DNA of 64,000 nucleotides from Candidatus Gastranaerophilales bacterium (GCA_944323725.1 CALUTP010000019.1:62001-126000), one strand, 5' to 3'; shown: positions 9,697 to 19,354, counted from the first letter of the stretch. The notes: generated by a model from the letters alone, not told the origin. A program made the numbers and translations.

Positions 9697-9792
9697 GTAA
9701 ATTATTGTAAAAGAAAAATCTTAAAATAGCATAAAAAAATTTTTTTAAGTATTAATACTATAAAACTGTACAAAAATTTCAGAGGTATATCT

Positions 9793-10287
9793 ATGGAAAC
9801 CGGAAAAATAATAAATATTGGCGGAAATCAAATTCAACAGACTAAAAAAGGTAATTTCCGAATTACAAATGCACAGGGTAAAACTAAAACTTTTTCTGAA
9901 GATGAAGTGATACTTCAGCTAACCAAAAATAGCGAAAAAGCAAGAAATGGCGAAGAATTTGAATTTAAAAAAGATTACAAAAATTCTATAAAAATAGCAG
10001 CAGGTATTGTTGGTGGAGCTGCAGTTACAGCAGGACTTGTTTATAGAAAAAATATCACAAAATTTTTCAATAAAATCGGTAAAAATATAAAAAATCTATT
10101 CAAAAAACGCATTAAAGATAATGGCAATATTGATGAATTGAGAAAGTTTTATAAATCATCAACAGAAATTCAAAATAATAAACATAGAGCCTTTATCGAA
10201 GATAATTTTACTCTTGAAGGTGAATTGAAAAATCTTGAAAGACGTAAACAAATGATTGAAGACGCAAAAGTAGTTTTTGCTAAATAA
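9793..10287 (+). CDS. Hypothetical small membrane protein
   Basis: 164 residues, no family recognised. The N-terminal 65 residues are polar and charged; one membrane segment follows (about 68-85, IAAGIVGGAAVTAGLVYR) and then a strongly basic stretch (KNITKFFNKIGKNIKNLFKKR) and a charged, probably helical tail. The pattern suggests a single-pass or peripheral inner-membrane protein with both ends polar. The start at 9793 has AGAGG ten bases upstream. It stands alone between the palindrome and a strong terminator. Confidence 0.65.
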   Translation: METGKIINIGGNQIQQTKKGNFRITNAQGKTKTFSEDEVILQLTKNSEKARNGEEFEFKKDYKNSIKIAAGIVGGAAVTAGLVYRKNITKFFNKIGKNIKNLFKKRIKDNGNIDELRKFYKSSTEIQNNKHRAFIEDNFTLEGELKNLERRKQMIEDAKVVFAK

Positions 10288-10313
10288 AACCGAATATAAA
10301 TCTTATTTTATAG

Positions 10314-10345
10314 AATCACATTCTTGTATAGAATGTGATTTTTTT
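10314..10345 (+). terminator. Rho-independent terminator
   Basis: AATCACATTC pairs with GAATGTGATT around a seven-base loop, followed by five Ts. It ends transcription of the small membrane protein gene. The -10 box of the next gene begins two bases after the T-run. Confidence 0.85.
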
Positions 10346-10352
10346 ATATAAT
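10324..10352 (+). promoter_or_regulatory. Promoter of the GT2 gene, leaderless configuration
   Basis: TTGTAT (10324-10329), 17 bases, TATAAT (10347-10352), six bases, ATG at 10359. The -35 sits in the terminator loop. No Shine-Dalgarno precedes the ATG, so the mRNA is predicted to start at the initiation codon. Confidence 0.6.
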
Positions 10353-10358
10353 TACAAT

Positions 10359-11141
10359 ATGCTAATCACTATTGTCATAACCAGCTATAATTACCAAAAG
10401 TATATAAAAGATACTATCAATTCGGTTTTAAACCAAACTTATAAAAACTGGGAAATGATAGTCATAGATGATGCTTCGACTGATTCATCCGTTGAAATTA
10501 TAAAAGAAATTTCAAAAAATGATACACGTATAAAATTAATTCAAAATAATAAAAATATAGGGTTAAAAAATTCAATTCAAAAAGCATTGAAAGAGGCTTC
10601 TGGAGAATGGATTGCCTTTCTAGAAAGCGATGATTTATGGAAAGAAGATTATTTAGAAAAAAAAATCGCGATAATCAACAAGGGTAACCATTTTGGGCTT
10701 ATTTTTAACGATGCGGAATTATTCGGAACAAACAATTATAAAAAATTTCCGAAAGTAAAAGGAGAATTTCCCCGTAATATGTTTTATGAATTTGGAATAT
10801 ATAACCCAATATTAACAATGTCATCTATAATGGTACATAAAAATTTACTTAAACTAATTAATTTTGATACCCCTATTGATAAACTTTTAGACTGGTACAT
10901 ATATATTCAGCTTGCAAAACTAACTGATTTTTATTTTATACCAGAAAAGCTTACAAAATGGAGACAACACGAAAAAAGTTATATTAGCACAAATCCAAAA
11001 TGCAAATTCAAATTAGCTAATATTTCTGCATATATCAATGTTTTAAAACAAGAACCCTTTAATTTAAGACTATTAATTTTTATCATTTATGCAACGGTTG
11101 GAATGTGTTTAAAAAGATTAAAATATTATCTAATCAGATAA
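10359..11141 (+). CDS. Family 2 glycosyltransferase
   Basis: 260 residues with a GT-A fold. The N-terminus ITIVITSYNYQKYIKDTI is the nucleotide-sugar binding strand of GT2; VIDDASTDSS supplies the first acidic motif and LESDD the DxD-like metal site. It probably transfers a sugar for LPS, O-antigen or capsule; donor and acceptor are unknown. An upstream in-frame GTG at 10335 lies inside the terminator and is rejected in favour of ATG 10359. It converges on and overlaps the end of the RgpF-type gene by 12 bases. Confidence 0.88.
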   Translation: MLITIVITSYNYQKYIKDTINSVLNQTYKNWEMIVIDDASTDSSVEIIKEISKNDTRIKLIQNNKNIGLKNSIQKALKEASGEWIAFLESDDLWKEDYLEKKIAIINKGNHFGLIFNDAELFGTNNYKKFPKVKGEFPRNMFYEFGIYNPILTMSSIMVHKNLLKLINFDTPIDKLLDWYIYIQLAKLTDFYFIPEKLTKWRQHEKSYISTNPKCKFKLANISAYINVLKQEPFNLRLLIFIIYATVGMCLKRLKYYLIR

Positions 11142-12014
11142 AAATGGCAAGCAGTATTTAATAAAATTTGAAACAATCCTTCTTGGAGTTTTTCTTAAGT
11201 TTCCAACAAAATCAAAAATCCATATACGGAAAATTTTAAAGCGTTTTAGGTCAATATCTTTTACTTTTGTGCGTTCAAGATTTTTATAAATCAACTCAAT
11301 AGGATAATCTTTTGGGATTACACTTTCCCAATCTGCAATTGTAGTATGAAAAGTATTCACTCCACGCAATATCGAGCACTTTAAAAGAGGCATTTTATAT
11401 TTCAAAATAGCTTCACGCCATTTGAAAATAGTTATATTAGAATGGTATTTCCGTTTATATTTTATGGCATAATCAAATTTAAAACCGTTATCAGTCAATA
11501 ATTTTGATAGACCAATTTCATATTTATTTATTATGTCAAATTTATCAGTTTCATCTTTGATAGATTCCATAAAATTTTTAAATATTTTTGACGTAAAAAC
11601 TTGTTTTTTAAATACAAAGAAAAAGCTCTGAATATGTTCCTGCCATTCAAGATTCTTAGTCATCCCCCAAAAGTCGCAATCTCCTACCTGATTAATAATA
11701 GGTTTTAAAGGATATAAAGGGCCATAGCAGCTATCATTTATAAAACCAAGTTCATCAAAATCCTGCTCCAAGCCATTTTCCAATAAATAAAAATACCCTC
11801 TTTTATATGAGCCGAAATCATATTCATTATGATTTTCACAAATTATAAAATCAACGATACCATAAAGTTTTATTTTCTCATTATTCGGAATTTCCCGACA
11901 AGAAACAAATACAATTTTATCAAAAATTTCTTTTAAAGATTTTAGGTAATATATGACATAATCATCGACAATATTATCTTTATCGTAATGGGCAAAAACA
12001 GCTGCTCGTTTCAT
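11130..12014 (-). CDS. RgpF-family (rhamnan synthesis F) glycosyltransferase
   Basis: 294 residues. The sequence AVFAHYDKDNIVDDYVIYYL at the start, YDFGSYKRG, INDSCYGPLYPL, CDFWGMT and HIQSFFFVF are the conserved landmarks of the rhamnan synthesis protein F family, which builds cell-surface polysaccharide. ATG 12014 is chosen because GGAG lies seven bases upstream; the longer form from 12026 would place that site inside the gene. The neighbouring GT2 gene suggests both act on a surface glycan. Confidence 0.85.
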   Translation of the reverse strand: MKRAAVFAHYDKDNIVDDYVIYYLKSLKEIFDKIVFVSCREIPNNEKIKLYGIVDFIICENHNEYDFGSYKRGYFYLLENGLEQDFDELGFINDSCYGPLYPLKPIINQVGDCDFWGMTKNLEWQEHIQSFFFVFKKQVFTSKIFKNFMESIKDETDKFDIINKYEIGLSKLLTDNGFKFDYAIKYKRKYHSNITIFKWREAILKYKMPLLKCSILRGVNTFHTTIADWESVIPKDYPIELIYKNLERTKVKDIDLKRFKIFRIWIFDFVGNLRKTPRRIVSNFIKYCLPFLSD

Positions 12015-12030
12015 TTTTTTCTCCATAATA

Positions 12031-12056
12031 AGTATATCATATTTTTATGATATAAT
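12031..12056. promoter_or_regulatory. Divergent extended -10 promoters of RgpF-type gene and uppS
   Basis: On the plus strand TGATATAAT (12048-12056) is an extended -10 for uppS. On the minus strand TGATATACT (ending with TATACT at 12036-12031) is an extended -10 for the glycosyltransferase, whose leader would be only about ten bases and just hold its GGAG site. Confidence 0.55.
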
Positions 12057-12076
12057 AAAACTCAACAGGTGGAAAT

Positions 12077-12817
12077 ATGGAAACAATTACAAAAGATAAA
12101 GAAATAATTGACATAGTAAAAAATACAGACTTACAGCACATCGCAATAATTATGGATGGAAACAGACGCTGGGCAAAAGAGAAAAATCTTCCATCCGCAT
12201 TTGGACATAAAAAAGGTGTAGATGCACTTAAAGCTGCAATGAGGGCTTGTGATGATTTTGGGGTTAAATACTTAACAGTATATGCATTTTCTACAGAAAA
12301 TTGGAATAGAAAAAAAGAAGAAGTCGACTTTTTAATGAACTTACTTGGTGAAACAATAAAAAATGAACTTAAAGAAATGCATGAAAATGGAGTCGTAATT
12401 AATTTTATCGGAGATTTAACAAAGCTTAGTTCCAAATTACAAGAAATACTTGCTCACGCAGTGGAAGTAACCAAAAATAATACAGGAGTCCATCTCCAAA
12501 TTGCATTTAACTATGGTTCAAGAGATGAAATAGTTCACTCAGCTAAGCTTTTAGCCCAAAAAGTCCAAAATGGATTAATAACTATAGATGATATTTCAGA
12601 GGAACTTATTTCAAAAAACCTATATACAAAAGATATTCCAGATCCTGATTTATTAATCAGAACAGGAGGCGAAATGAGAATATCAAATTACTTGCTATGG
12701 CAGATTGCATATTCAGAAATTCTTGTAACTAAAACATACTGGCCTGAATTTAATAAAGATTCTCTTGCTGAAGCTATTATAGAATTTAATCACCGCCAGC
12801 GCCGTTATGGGAAATAA
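12077..12817 (+). CDS. uppS: Isoprenyl transferase (undecaprenyl diphosphate synthase)
   Basis: Condenses isopentenyl diphosphate onto farnesyl diphosphate to make the C55 lipid carrier for peptidoglycan and surface polysaccharide. 246 residues, normal length. The cis-prenyltransferase signature IIMDGNRRWAKEKNL is near residue 25 with its catalytic Asp, and DLLIRTGGEMRISNYLLWQ followed by YSEI near residue 200 is the diphosphate-binding C-terminal motif. AGGTGG is seven bases before the ATG. Forms a unit with rdgB. Confidence 0.97.
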   Translation: METITKDKEIIDIVKNTDLQHIAIIMDGNRRWAKEKNLPSAFGHKKGVDALKAAMRACDDFGVKYLTVYAFSTENWNRKKEEVDFLMNLLGETIKNELKEMHENGVVINFIGDLTKLSSKLQEILAHAVEVTKNNTGVHLQIAFNYGSRDEIVHSAKLLAQKVQNGLITIDDISEELISKNLYTKDIPDPDLLIRTGGEMRISNYLLWQIAYSEILVTKTYWPEFNKDSLAEAIIEFNHRQRRYGK

Positions 12818-12833
12818 AAATTCAGGTAATAAA

Positions 12834-13412
12834 ATGAAAATAGTTTTTGCAACAGGAAATCCTCACAAATTAAAAGAAATACAAGAAATAGCAGGAAATA
12901 CAGCTATAGAATTTGTCTTACCTCCAGAAGGGTTTGATCCGATTGAAAATGGTAAAACCTTTGAAGAGAATTCATATATTAAAGCAAAAGAAGCTAATCG
13001 AATATCCAAAATGATGTCATTAGCAGATGATTCAGGACTTTGTGTAGAAGCATTGAACGGAGCTCCTGGATTATTATCTGCAAGATATGCTGAAACCCCA
13101 CAGGCAAGAATTAATAAATTATTAAACGAACTTGCATCACACAAAAATAGAAAAGCTAAATTTGTATGTGCTATGACACTACTTGATGAAAATGGTAAAA
13201 TAATCTTCCAAACAAGAGGAGAATGTCATGGAGAGATATCATATACCCAATCAGGCAATGGGGGGTTTGGTTATGATCCGGTTTTTCTAGTCGAAAATAC
13301 AGGCAAAACTATGGCTGAAATGACAGAAGATGAAAAAAATACAATTTCTCATAGAGGTCAAGCCTTACGAAATGTCATAAAATTTCTAACACACCAGCCT
13401 ATTGACATCTAA
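12834..13412 (+). CDS. rdgB: XTP/dITP diphosphatase (HAM1/RdgB)
   Basis: Removes deaminated purine nucleotides (dITP, XTP) from the pool. 192 residues; the substrate-binding FATGNPHKLKEIQ opens the protein and the catalytic LADDSGLCVEALNGAPG lies near residue 65, with SHRGQALR near the end. ATG 12834 is chosen because this gives the canonical MKIVFATGN start and an AGGTAA site upstream; the in-frame ATG at 12807 inside the end of uppS would add nine atypical residues. Confidence 0.95.
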   Translation: MKIVFATGNPHKLKEIQEIAGNTAIEFVLPPEGFDPIENGKTFEENSYIKAKEANRISKMMSLADDSGLCVEALNGAPGLLSARYAETPQARINKLLNELASHKNRKAKFVCAMTLLDENGKIIFQTRGECHGEISYTQSGNGGFGYDPVFLVENTGKTMAEMTEDEKNTISHRGQALRNVIKFLTHQPIDI

Positions 13413-13467
13413 TAAGCTATATAGTAGGATTTGACATTGTAAAATATTTGTTGTTTTTGCAACACAC

Positions 13468-13488
13468 TAATAATTTGTTACATTATTA
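13468..13488. promoter_or_regulatory. Inverted repeat, candidate operator of the RND operon
   Basis: TAATAAT and ATTATTA (7 bases each, 7-base spacer) lie just upstream of the -35 of the efflux promoter. Size and position suit a dimeric regulator, but no regulator gene is adjacent. Confidence 0.4.
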
Positions 13489-13494
13489 AAAACT

Positions 13495-13522
13495 TTGACA
13501 GAGTTGAAATTTAGCATACGAT
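13495..13522 (+). promoter_or_regulatory. Promoter of the RND efflux operon
   Basis: A perfect TTGACA (13495-13500), a 16-base spacer and TACGAT (13517-13522), about 37 bases before the first gene, whose own AGGGAG site is seven bases before ATG 13560. Confidence 0.65.
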
Positions 13523-13559
13523 AAAAATAAGACATCATTTTTAAGACAAGGGAGCAATA

Positions 13560-14747
13560 ATGAAAAAAAATATCATCATAATCGTTGCAATAATAATTGG
13601 CGCAATACTTTTTCGATATGGATCTACAATATTTGATAAAATTACACAAGGAAAAGCTGCAAAAAATAAACCTGCACCATCTGTAACTGTAGAAACCGTA
13701 CAAAATGCTGATATTATAAGGAGTTTTGAGGCACCAGGCAGAGTAGTTTCTAAATATCAAGTAAATGTACTTGCACGTATTTCAGGATATTTACAAAAAA
13801 GTTTTTTTAAAGAAGGTGATTTTGTAAAAGCAGGTCAGACATTATTTTTAATAGAACCAACTGAATATCAAAATGCTTCAAATGTTGCAAAAGCAGATGT
13901 TGCGAATACAAAAGCTCAACTTGCATACGCAGAAAAACAACTAGCTCGTGCAGCAGAACTAGTAAAAAAAGATTACATTGCGAAAGCACAATATGATAAC
14001 CTTCTAGCTCAAAGAGATTCACTAAAAGCACAACTAGCCTCAGCTCAGGCACGATACAATGACAGCAATCGTAATCTTAGCTATACACTAGTTAAAGCAC
14101 CTGTGGATGGACGTGTCGGGATAATATCTGTTACTGTAGGAAACTATGTATCACCAACATCAGGAGCATTGACAACATTAAATAGTACAAATCCTATATA
14201 TGTAACTTTTCCTATAGACTCTACTGATTATGCGCAATTATCAAATGCAGATAAGGCTAATAATAAAAATAGAAAAGTTGAATTGTATTTTCCTAACGGA
14301 ATAAAATATGAATTTGATGGGAAACAGGATTTTCAAGATAACAAAATAGACCAATCAACAGGTACCGTTACAATGAGAGCTACTTTCGAAAACCCTAATA
14401 ATTCACTTCTGCATGGTGAATTTGTTACTGTAAAATTATACTCAAACAATCAGGTAAAGACACCTATAGTACCCCAAACAGCAGTTCTTGAGAATCAGGC
14501 TGGTAAATATGTATATAAAATTAATGATGAAGAACTTCCAGAACTTGTATATATAAAAACTGGAGAACAAAGTGGAAAAAATTGGACAATAAAAGAAGGA
14601 CTAAAAGCTGGAGATCGAATTATTACAGACGGACTTCAAAAAGTCACTCCAGGTAAACCTGTTACTATAATTTCAGAAGAAGAAATGGAACAATTAAAAA
14701 AGAATGAGCCAATGGCAGACACAACTAAACAAAAAGGGAAAAAATAA
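13560..14747 (+). CDS. RND efflux periplasmic adaptor (membrane fusion protein)
   Basis: 395 residues. An N-terminal membrane anchor (about residues 3-18) precedes the first half of the barrel-sandwich hybrid (SRISGYLQKSFFKEGDFVKAGQ type sequence, here beginning VLARISGYL), an Ala/Gln-rich coiled-coil hairpin (about 95-165), the second lipoyl half (VKAPVDGRVG) and beta-barrel and membrane-proximal domains. It links the inner-membrane pump to the outer-membrane channel. First gene of a three-gene operon; its stop touches the next ATG. Confidence 0.95.
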   Translation: MKKNIIIIVAIIIGAILFRYGSTIFDKITQGKAAKNKPAPSVTVETVQNADIIRSFEAPGRVVSKYQVNVLARISGYLQKSFFKEGDFVKAGQTLFLIEPTEYQNASNVAKADVANTKAQLAYAEKQLARAAELVKKDYIAKAQYDNLLAQRDSLKAQLASAQARYNDSNRNLSYTLVKAPVDGRVGIISVTVGNYVSPTSGALTTLNSTNPIYVTFPIDSTDYAQLSNADKANNKNRKVELYFPNGIKYEFDGKQDFQDNKIDQSTGTVTMRATFENPNNSLLHGEFVTVKLYSNNQVKTPIVPQTAVLENQAGKYVYKINDEELPELVYIKTGEQSGKNWTIKEGLKAGDRIITDGLQKVTPGKPVTIISEEEMEQLKKNEPMADTTKQKGKK

Positions 14748-17700
14748 ATGACTGAAAAATCAGGTAATATATTTATACAACGTCCAAAACTAGCAATAGT
14801 AATTTCACTTGCAATTATGCTTGCAGGAATGCTAATGATAAAAACTCTGCCATTAGAAGAATACCCTTCAATTACTCCGCCTCAGGTTGTAGTAACTGCA
14901 ACCTATGCCGGTGCAAGCTCTGACGTAATAGAATCAACAATTGCAGCACCTGTAGAGGCACAATTAAATGGTGTTGAAGATATGATTTATATGTCATCAA
15001 CTTCACAAAACGGGCAATATCAACTTACATTGTATTTTGATATCGGTTCAGACCCTGATATGGCTGTCGTAAATGTACAAAATAAACTACAGCTAGTCAC
15101 CCCAAGACTTCCAGAAGAAGTAAAACGATATGGGCTTTCTGTTCAAAAAACCACAGGCGGACCTGGTTTATTAATGATTTCAATTAACTCTCCTAGCGGG
15201 ACTTATGATTCTTTATACATTGCAAACTACGCATCAATTTATATTAAAGATGAATTAGCGCGTATTAAAGGTGTAGGTAAAGTTTCAGTATTCGGCTCTT
15301 CTGATTATTCAATGAGAGTGTGGCTTGATGCTACCAAAATGGCTAATCTAGGTATTTCAGTAAGTGATGTCAGCTCAGCTATCCAAGCTCAAAATATCCA
15401 ATCTCCTGCAGGGGATTTGGGTGTTGAACCTATGATAAATAAACAATTAATTAAGCTAACAATGAGGACAAAGGGACGACTACAAACACCAGAAGAATTT
15501 GAAAACATCATTGTCCGCTCAAAACCTGATGGTTCTCAAGTAAAAATAAAAGATATCGGACGAGTAGAACTAGGTGCAGAAAGTTATTCCTACTTTTCAC
15601 GTATAGGGGGAAGACAATCCGCCATTATATCAGTCAGCCAGCTTCCAGAAGCTAATGCTATTGATTTATCCAATAAAATAAGAGCAAAAATGAAAGAATT
15701 AAGCAAAGGCTTCCCTCAAGGTATTGAATATAAAATTCAACGTGATGAAACAGAATTCGTTAGAGAATCCATAGATGAAGTTATTCACGCAATAACCCTT
15801 GCAATTATATTGGTTGGTATCGTAACATATATGTTCCTAGGCAGTGCAAGAGCTGCATTTATACCATTTTGTGCAATTCCGGTATCATTAATCGGTGTAT
15901 TTATATTTATGAGTCTTCTCGGATTTTCAATAAATCTGTTAATTTTATTCGGACTAGTACTCGCCGTTGGACTCGTAGTAGACGACGCAATCGTTGTACT
16001 TGAAAATACTCAAAGACACATTCAAGAAGGTAAAGACCCGAAAGAAGCTACAGAAATAACAATGAAAGAAGTATTCGGAGCTGTACTTGCAACATCACTA
16101 GTTTTGATGGCAGTATTCGTGCCTGTATCCTTTATGTCTGGAATTACAGGACAAATGTTCAGACAATTTGCTCTATGCATAGCTTCATCAATCGGGCTTT
16201 CTACACTTGTTGCACTTACTCTTGCACCTGCTTTATGTGCGATGATTTTAAAAACAGGTGAGGAACAAAGTGATTTTAAAATAATTCAAGATTTCGATAA
16301 CTGGTTCAATAAAATTAGAAATAATTACCTTGACGGTGCTAAAATATTTATCAATTCACCTCAAAAAACCATTTTTACATTCATTCTAATCATATCACTT
16401 ATCATAGGAATGTTTAAAATAATTCCTACAGGATTTTTACCAACAGAAGATAAGGGCGCAATTTTCACACAGATTCAGCTTCCAGAGGGCTCTTCTGCGT
16501 CAAGAACTGATATGGTCGCAACAGAAATCGAAAATAGACTCCTTCAAATTCCTGGAATAAAAACAACTATCACTCTTGTAGGATACTCTGGAGAAAATAC
16601 AGCGCTTATAGTTTCACAATTAGATGCCTGGTCAAAGCGTAAGAAAAAAGATTTACAAATGTCTAGTATCTTAAGCAGAGTTCAAAAAGAGTTCTCAACA
16701 TACCCTTCTGCAACAATAGCATCATTTTCACCACCATCAATTTCAGGTCTTGGTATGTTTGGAGGATTTGAATATGAACTTTTGGATAAAGGTAACAGAA
16801 CGCCTCAAGAATTATATAACGAAGCGATGAAATTGATTGCAGAAGCAAATAAAAATCCTGCATTTTCAATGGTTTATACATCTTTCACAGCTAATTTACC
16901 CCAATTACTTATTGATGTAGACTCTGCAAAAGCTATGGCACAGGGTGTACAAATTTCTGAAATATACAATGCCCTTGCGGCTTATTTCGGTAAATCATAT
17001 ATCAATGATTTCAACAAATTTGGACGAGTATATCGTGTATATATGCAGGCAGACGCGCCATACAGGGAAAAACCTGCTGATCTTGATAAAATATTCGTAA
17101 AAAATGTATATGGGAAAATGGTTCCATTATCAGCTGTAGTAAAAGTTAGAAACGTAGTAGGGCCATATAGTTTAACAAGGTTTAATATGTATCCAGCAAT
17201 CACAATTAATGGTATGGCAAGATCAGGCGTAAGTTCAGGTCAAGCAATGCAAGCTATGGCTGAACTTTCTGATAAAATACTCCCTAAAGATATGGGATAT
17301 GCTTGGTCTGGAAGTGCTTTACAAGAACAGGAATCCAGCGGTCAAATTGGGCCGATTCTTGCAATGTCATTAGTATTTATTTACCTATTCCTAGTAGGTC
17401 TATATGAAAGCTGGATGCTTCCAGTAGCAGTTTTATTAATATCTCCAATAGCACTTGTTGGAGCATTATTATTCCAATACGTTGCAGGATATTCACTGGA
17501 TATCTATGCTCAAATCGGACTTGTAATGTTAATAGGCTTAAGTACAAAACAGGCAATTTTAATTATAGAATTTGCAAAAGATGCCCATGAAGCTGGTATG
17601 AACATAAAAGATGCTGCAGTGCAGGCTGCAAAATTAAGATTTAGAGCAGTTATGATGACAAATATTGCATTCATTCTAGGTCTGCTTCCACTTGTATTTG

Positions 17701-17870
17701 CAAACGGAGCAGGTGCAGCAAGCAGACACTCAGTTGGTATGACCGTATTTGGAGGAATGATTGCTGTAGCATTTATAGGGACATTCTTGGTTCCTGCTTT
17801 TTATGTAATGATAGAAGAATTTAAAATAAATGCAGGCAGGATTATAAAAAATATAAGGGATAAAAAATAA
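14748..17870 (+). CDS. RND (HAE-1 family) multidrug efflux pump
   Basis: 1040 residues, typical AcrB length, proton-driven export from periplasm or inner leaflet. The fold repeats twice: an N-terminal helix, a large periplasmic loop and six helices, then the same again. The proton-relay acidic pair is present in helix 4 (GLVVDDAIVVLEN), and FIPFCAIPVSLIGVF and LLISPIALVGAL are the matching repeat segments. Starts immediately after the adaptor stop and is followed without a gap by the channel gene. Substrates cannot be predicted. Confidence 0.97.
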   Translation: MTEKSGNIFIQRPKLAIVISLAIMLAGMLMIKTLPLEEYPSITPPQVVVTATYAGASSDVIESTIAAPVEAQLNGVEDMIYMSSTSQNGQYQLTLYFDIGSDPDMAVVNVQNKLQLVTPRLPEEVKRYGLSVQKTTGGPGLLMISINSPSGTYDSLYIANYASIYIKDELARIKGVGKVSVFGSSDYSMRVWLDATKMANLGISVSDVSSAIQAQNIQSPAGDLGVEPMINKQLIKLTMRTKGRLQTPEEFENIIVRSKPDGSQVKIKDIGRVELGAESYSYFSRIGGRQSAIISVSQLPEANAIDLSNKIRAKMKELSKGFPQGIEYKIQRDETEFVRESIDEVIHAITLAIILVGIVTYMFLGSARAAFIPFCAIPVSLIGVFIFMSLLGFSINLLILFGLVLAVGLVVDDAIVVLENTQRHIQEGKDPKEATEITMKEVFGAVLATSLVLMAVFVPVSFMSGITGQMFRQFALCIASSIGLSTLVALTLAPALCAMILKTGEEQSDFKIIQDFDNWFNKIRNNYLDGAKIFINSPQKTIFTFILIISLIIGMFKIIPTGFLPTEDKGAIFTQIQLPEGSSASRTDMVATEIENRLLQIPGIKTTITLVGYSGENTALIVSQLDAWSKRKKKDLQMSSILSRVQKEFSTYPSATIASFSPPSISGLGMFGGFEYELLDKGNRTPQELYNEAMKLIAEANKNPAFSMVYTSFTANLPQLLIDVDSAKAMAQGVQISEIYNALAAYFGKSYINDFNKFGRVYRVYMQADAPYREKPADLDKIFVKNVYGKMVPLSAVVKVRNVVGPYSLTRFNMYPAITINGMARSGVSSGQAMQAMAELSDKILPKDMGYAWSGSALQEQESSGQIGPILAMSLVFIYLFLVGLYESWMLPVAVLLISPIALVGALLFQYVAGYSLDIYAQIGLVMLIGLSTKQAILIIEFAKDAHEAGMNIKDAAVQAAKLRFRAVMMTNIAFILGLLPLVFANGAGAASRHSVGMTVFGGMIAVAFIGTFLVPAFYVMIEEFKINAGRIIKNIRDKK

Positions 17871-19292
17871 ATGTTAAAAAAAATAATTGCATTAACTTTA
17901 ATATTAACACTCACAAGCTTTCCAGTAATAGGGAAGGAGAATATTGGTAATAAATTAAATAATAAAGAATATCCGGATTCTCAATCAGTTTTACCGAAAG
18001 AATCCGATAAAACTGATTTTGTAATAGAAGGTTCTGTAGAAAAAAGTGTTGATATGACTTTAGATAAATGTATTGAACTGGCACTTGGCAATAATCCTCA
18101 AATCAATGCTGCATTTCAAGACATATTAGCTTCTGATGCAAGAATAAAACAAGTCTGGTCAAACTATTTCCCACAATTAAGCTGGCAAACAGGTTATACA
18201 AAAATCAGACAACTGCAATTATCTGATGCATTAGGTCAAAATTTAACATTCAATTACTATATACTTGGTCAAATTACACTTCAGCAAATGTTATATGACT
18301 TTGGAGTTACCCAAAATCAGGCAACACTTAAACGTTTAGACTATGAAGCTTATAAAACAACATTAACAGGCATTATAAACGACATAATCTATCAAACAAA
18401 AGATGCATATTACAATTTACTATACGCACTTGAAAATAAAAGAGTCGCAGAAGATACTGTTGAAAAATTTGAGATGTTCTACGATCAGGCAAAAGCATTC
18501 TATCAAATTGGAATGAACCCTAAAGTAGATGTAACAATTGCTGAAACAAACCTTAGCAGTGCAAAATTAAAATTAATTCAAGCAGATAATGCTGTTGAAC
18601 TGGCAATAGCCAGACTTAATAATGTAATGGGAGTCCCTTTTATAGATAAATACAACGTTCAAGAAAGATTAACTTACACACCAGTAGATGTAACGCTTAA
18701 TAAGTCCGTAGAAATTGCAAGAGAAGCAAGACCTGAACTACATTTAGCAGAACTCAAAGTTGAAAGTGCTAAGCAGACTCTAAAACTTGTAAAAAAATCA
18801 TATTTTCCAACGATATCAATAGAAGGACAATATCAACGAGGTGGTAAAAGCTGGAACTCAAACTATGGTTACAATTTAGGCGGTTATCTTAATTTTCCTA
18901 CAATAAACGGTATGTTAATCCGGAATGAAATAAAAGAAGCAAGATACTTGTATGACAAAGAACTTGCAAATGCTCAAAATACACAAAACACAATCTATCT
19001 TGAAATACAAAACGCATTTTTAACACTGCAAGAAAAGAAAAATCAAATACCGGTATCAATGCTGCAAGTTAAGCAATCAAAAGAAAATTACGAACTTTCT
19101 TATGGAAGATATAAAGTAGGTGAAGCAAGCCCTACCGAACTAAAAGATGCTCAAATTCAATATCAAGAGTCCCAGCTGAATTATTATGCCACACTGTATC
19201 AATATAATTCAGCAAGAGCTGCCTTAGAAAAAGCTATAGGTAAAAACTTAATACCAGAAGAAGATATTATTGAACTAAAAGCTAACGGATAA
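17871..19292 (+). CDS. TolC-family outer-membrane efflux channel
   Basis: 473 residues with an N-terminal signal peptide (about 1-22, ending near VIGKE). Two internally repeated outer-membrane efflux protein domains follow: long helical stretches rich in Gln/Ala with ALGNNPQINAAFQDI near residue 75 and AREARPELHLAELKVESAKQ near 285, the repeat counterparts seen in TolC. It forms the outer-membrane exit duct of the pump encoded just upstream. No terminator is evident directly after it. Confidence 0.93.
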   Translation: MLKKIIALTLILTLTSFPVIGKENIGNKLNNKEYPDSQSVLPKESDKTDFVIEGSVEKSVDMTLDKCIELALGNNPQINAAFQDILASDARIKQVWSNYFPQLSWQTGYTKIRQLQLSDALGQNLTFNYYILGQITLQQMLYDFGVTQNQATLKRLDYEAYKTTLTGIINDIIYQTKDAYYNLLYALENKRVAEDTVEKFEMFYDQAKAFYQIGMNPKVDVTIAETNLSSAKLKLIQADNAVELAIARLNNVMGVPFIDKYNVQERLTYTPVDVTLNKSVEIAREARPELHLAELKVESAKQTLKLVKKSYFPTISIEGQYQRGGKSWNSNYGYNLGGYLNFPTINGMLIRNEIKEARYLYDKELANAQNTQNTIYLEIQNAFLTLQEKKNQIPVSMLQVKQSKENYELSYGRYKVGEASPTELKDAQIQYQESQLNYYATLYQYNSARAALEKAIGKNLIPEEDIIELKANG

Positions 19293-19310
19293 AGTGCTAT
19301 ATAAAGGCTT

Positions 19311-19340
19311 TTTACATAAAACTTAACATATCTTTACAAA
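19311..19340 (+). promoter_or_regulatory. HLR1-like direct-repeat box upstream of the 95-residue protein gene
   Basis: TTAACATA (19323-19330), two bases, TTTACAAA (19333-19340) fits the cyanobacterial HLR1 pattern (G/T)TTACA(T/A)(T/A)-N2-(G/T)TTACA(T/A)(T/A) at 15 of 16 positions. A further copy, TTTACATA, is at 19311-19318. The box ends 15 bases before the GCAATTTT element of the promoter, the same distance as at 19.8 kb. HLR1 is bound by the response regulator RpaB in Cyanobacteria; that it is so here is inference. Confidence 0.55.
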
Positions 19341-19354
19341 ACGATTTCTAAAAA

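Noticed and set aside
9738-9780. Fourth copy of the shared promoter before the gene at 9793
   Set aside because: Only loosely similar (TACTATAAA, no GCA block at the right distance); mentioned under finding on copy 3, not listed as a feature.
12037-12435. 132-residue ORF antisense to uppS
   Set aside because: Shadow frame over the conserved uppS coding sequence, and it would cover the divergent promoters.
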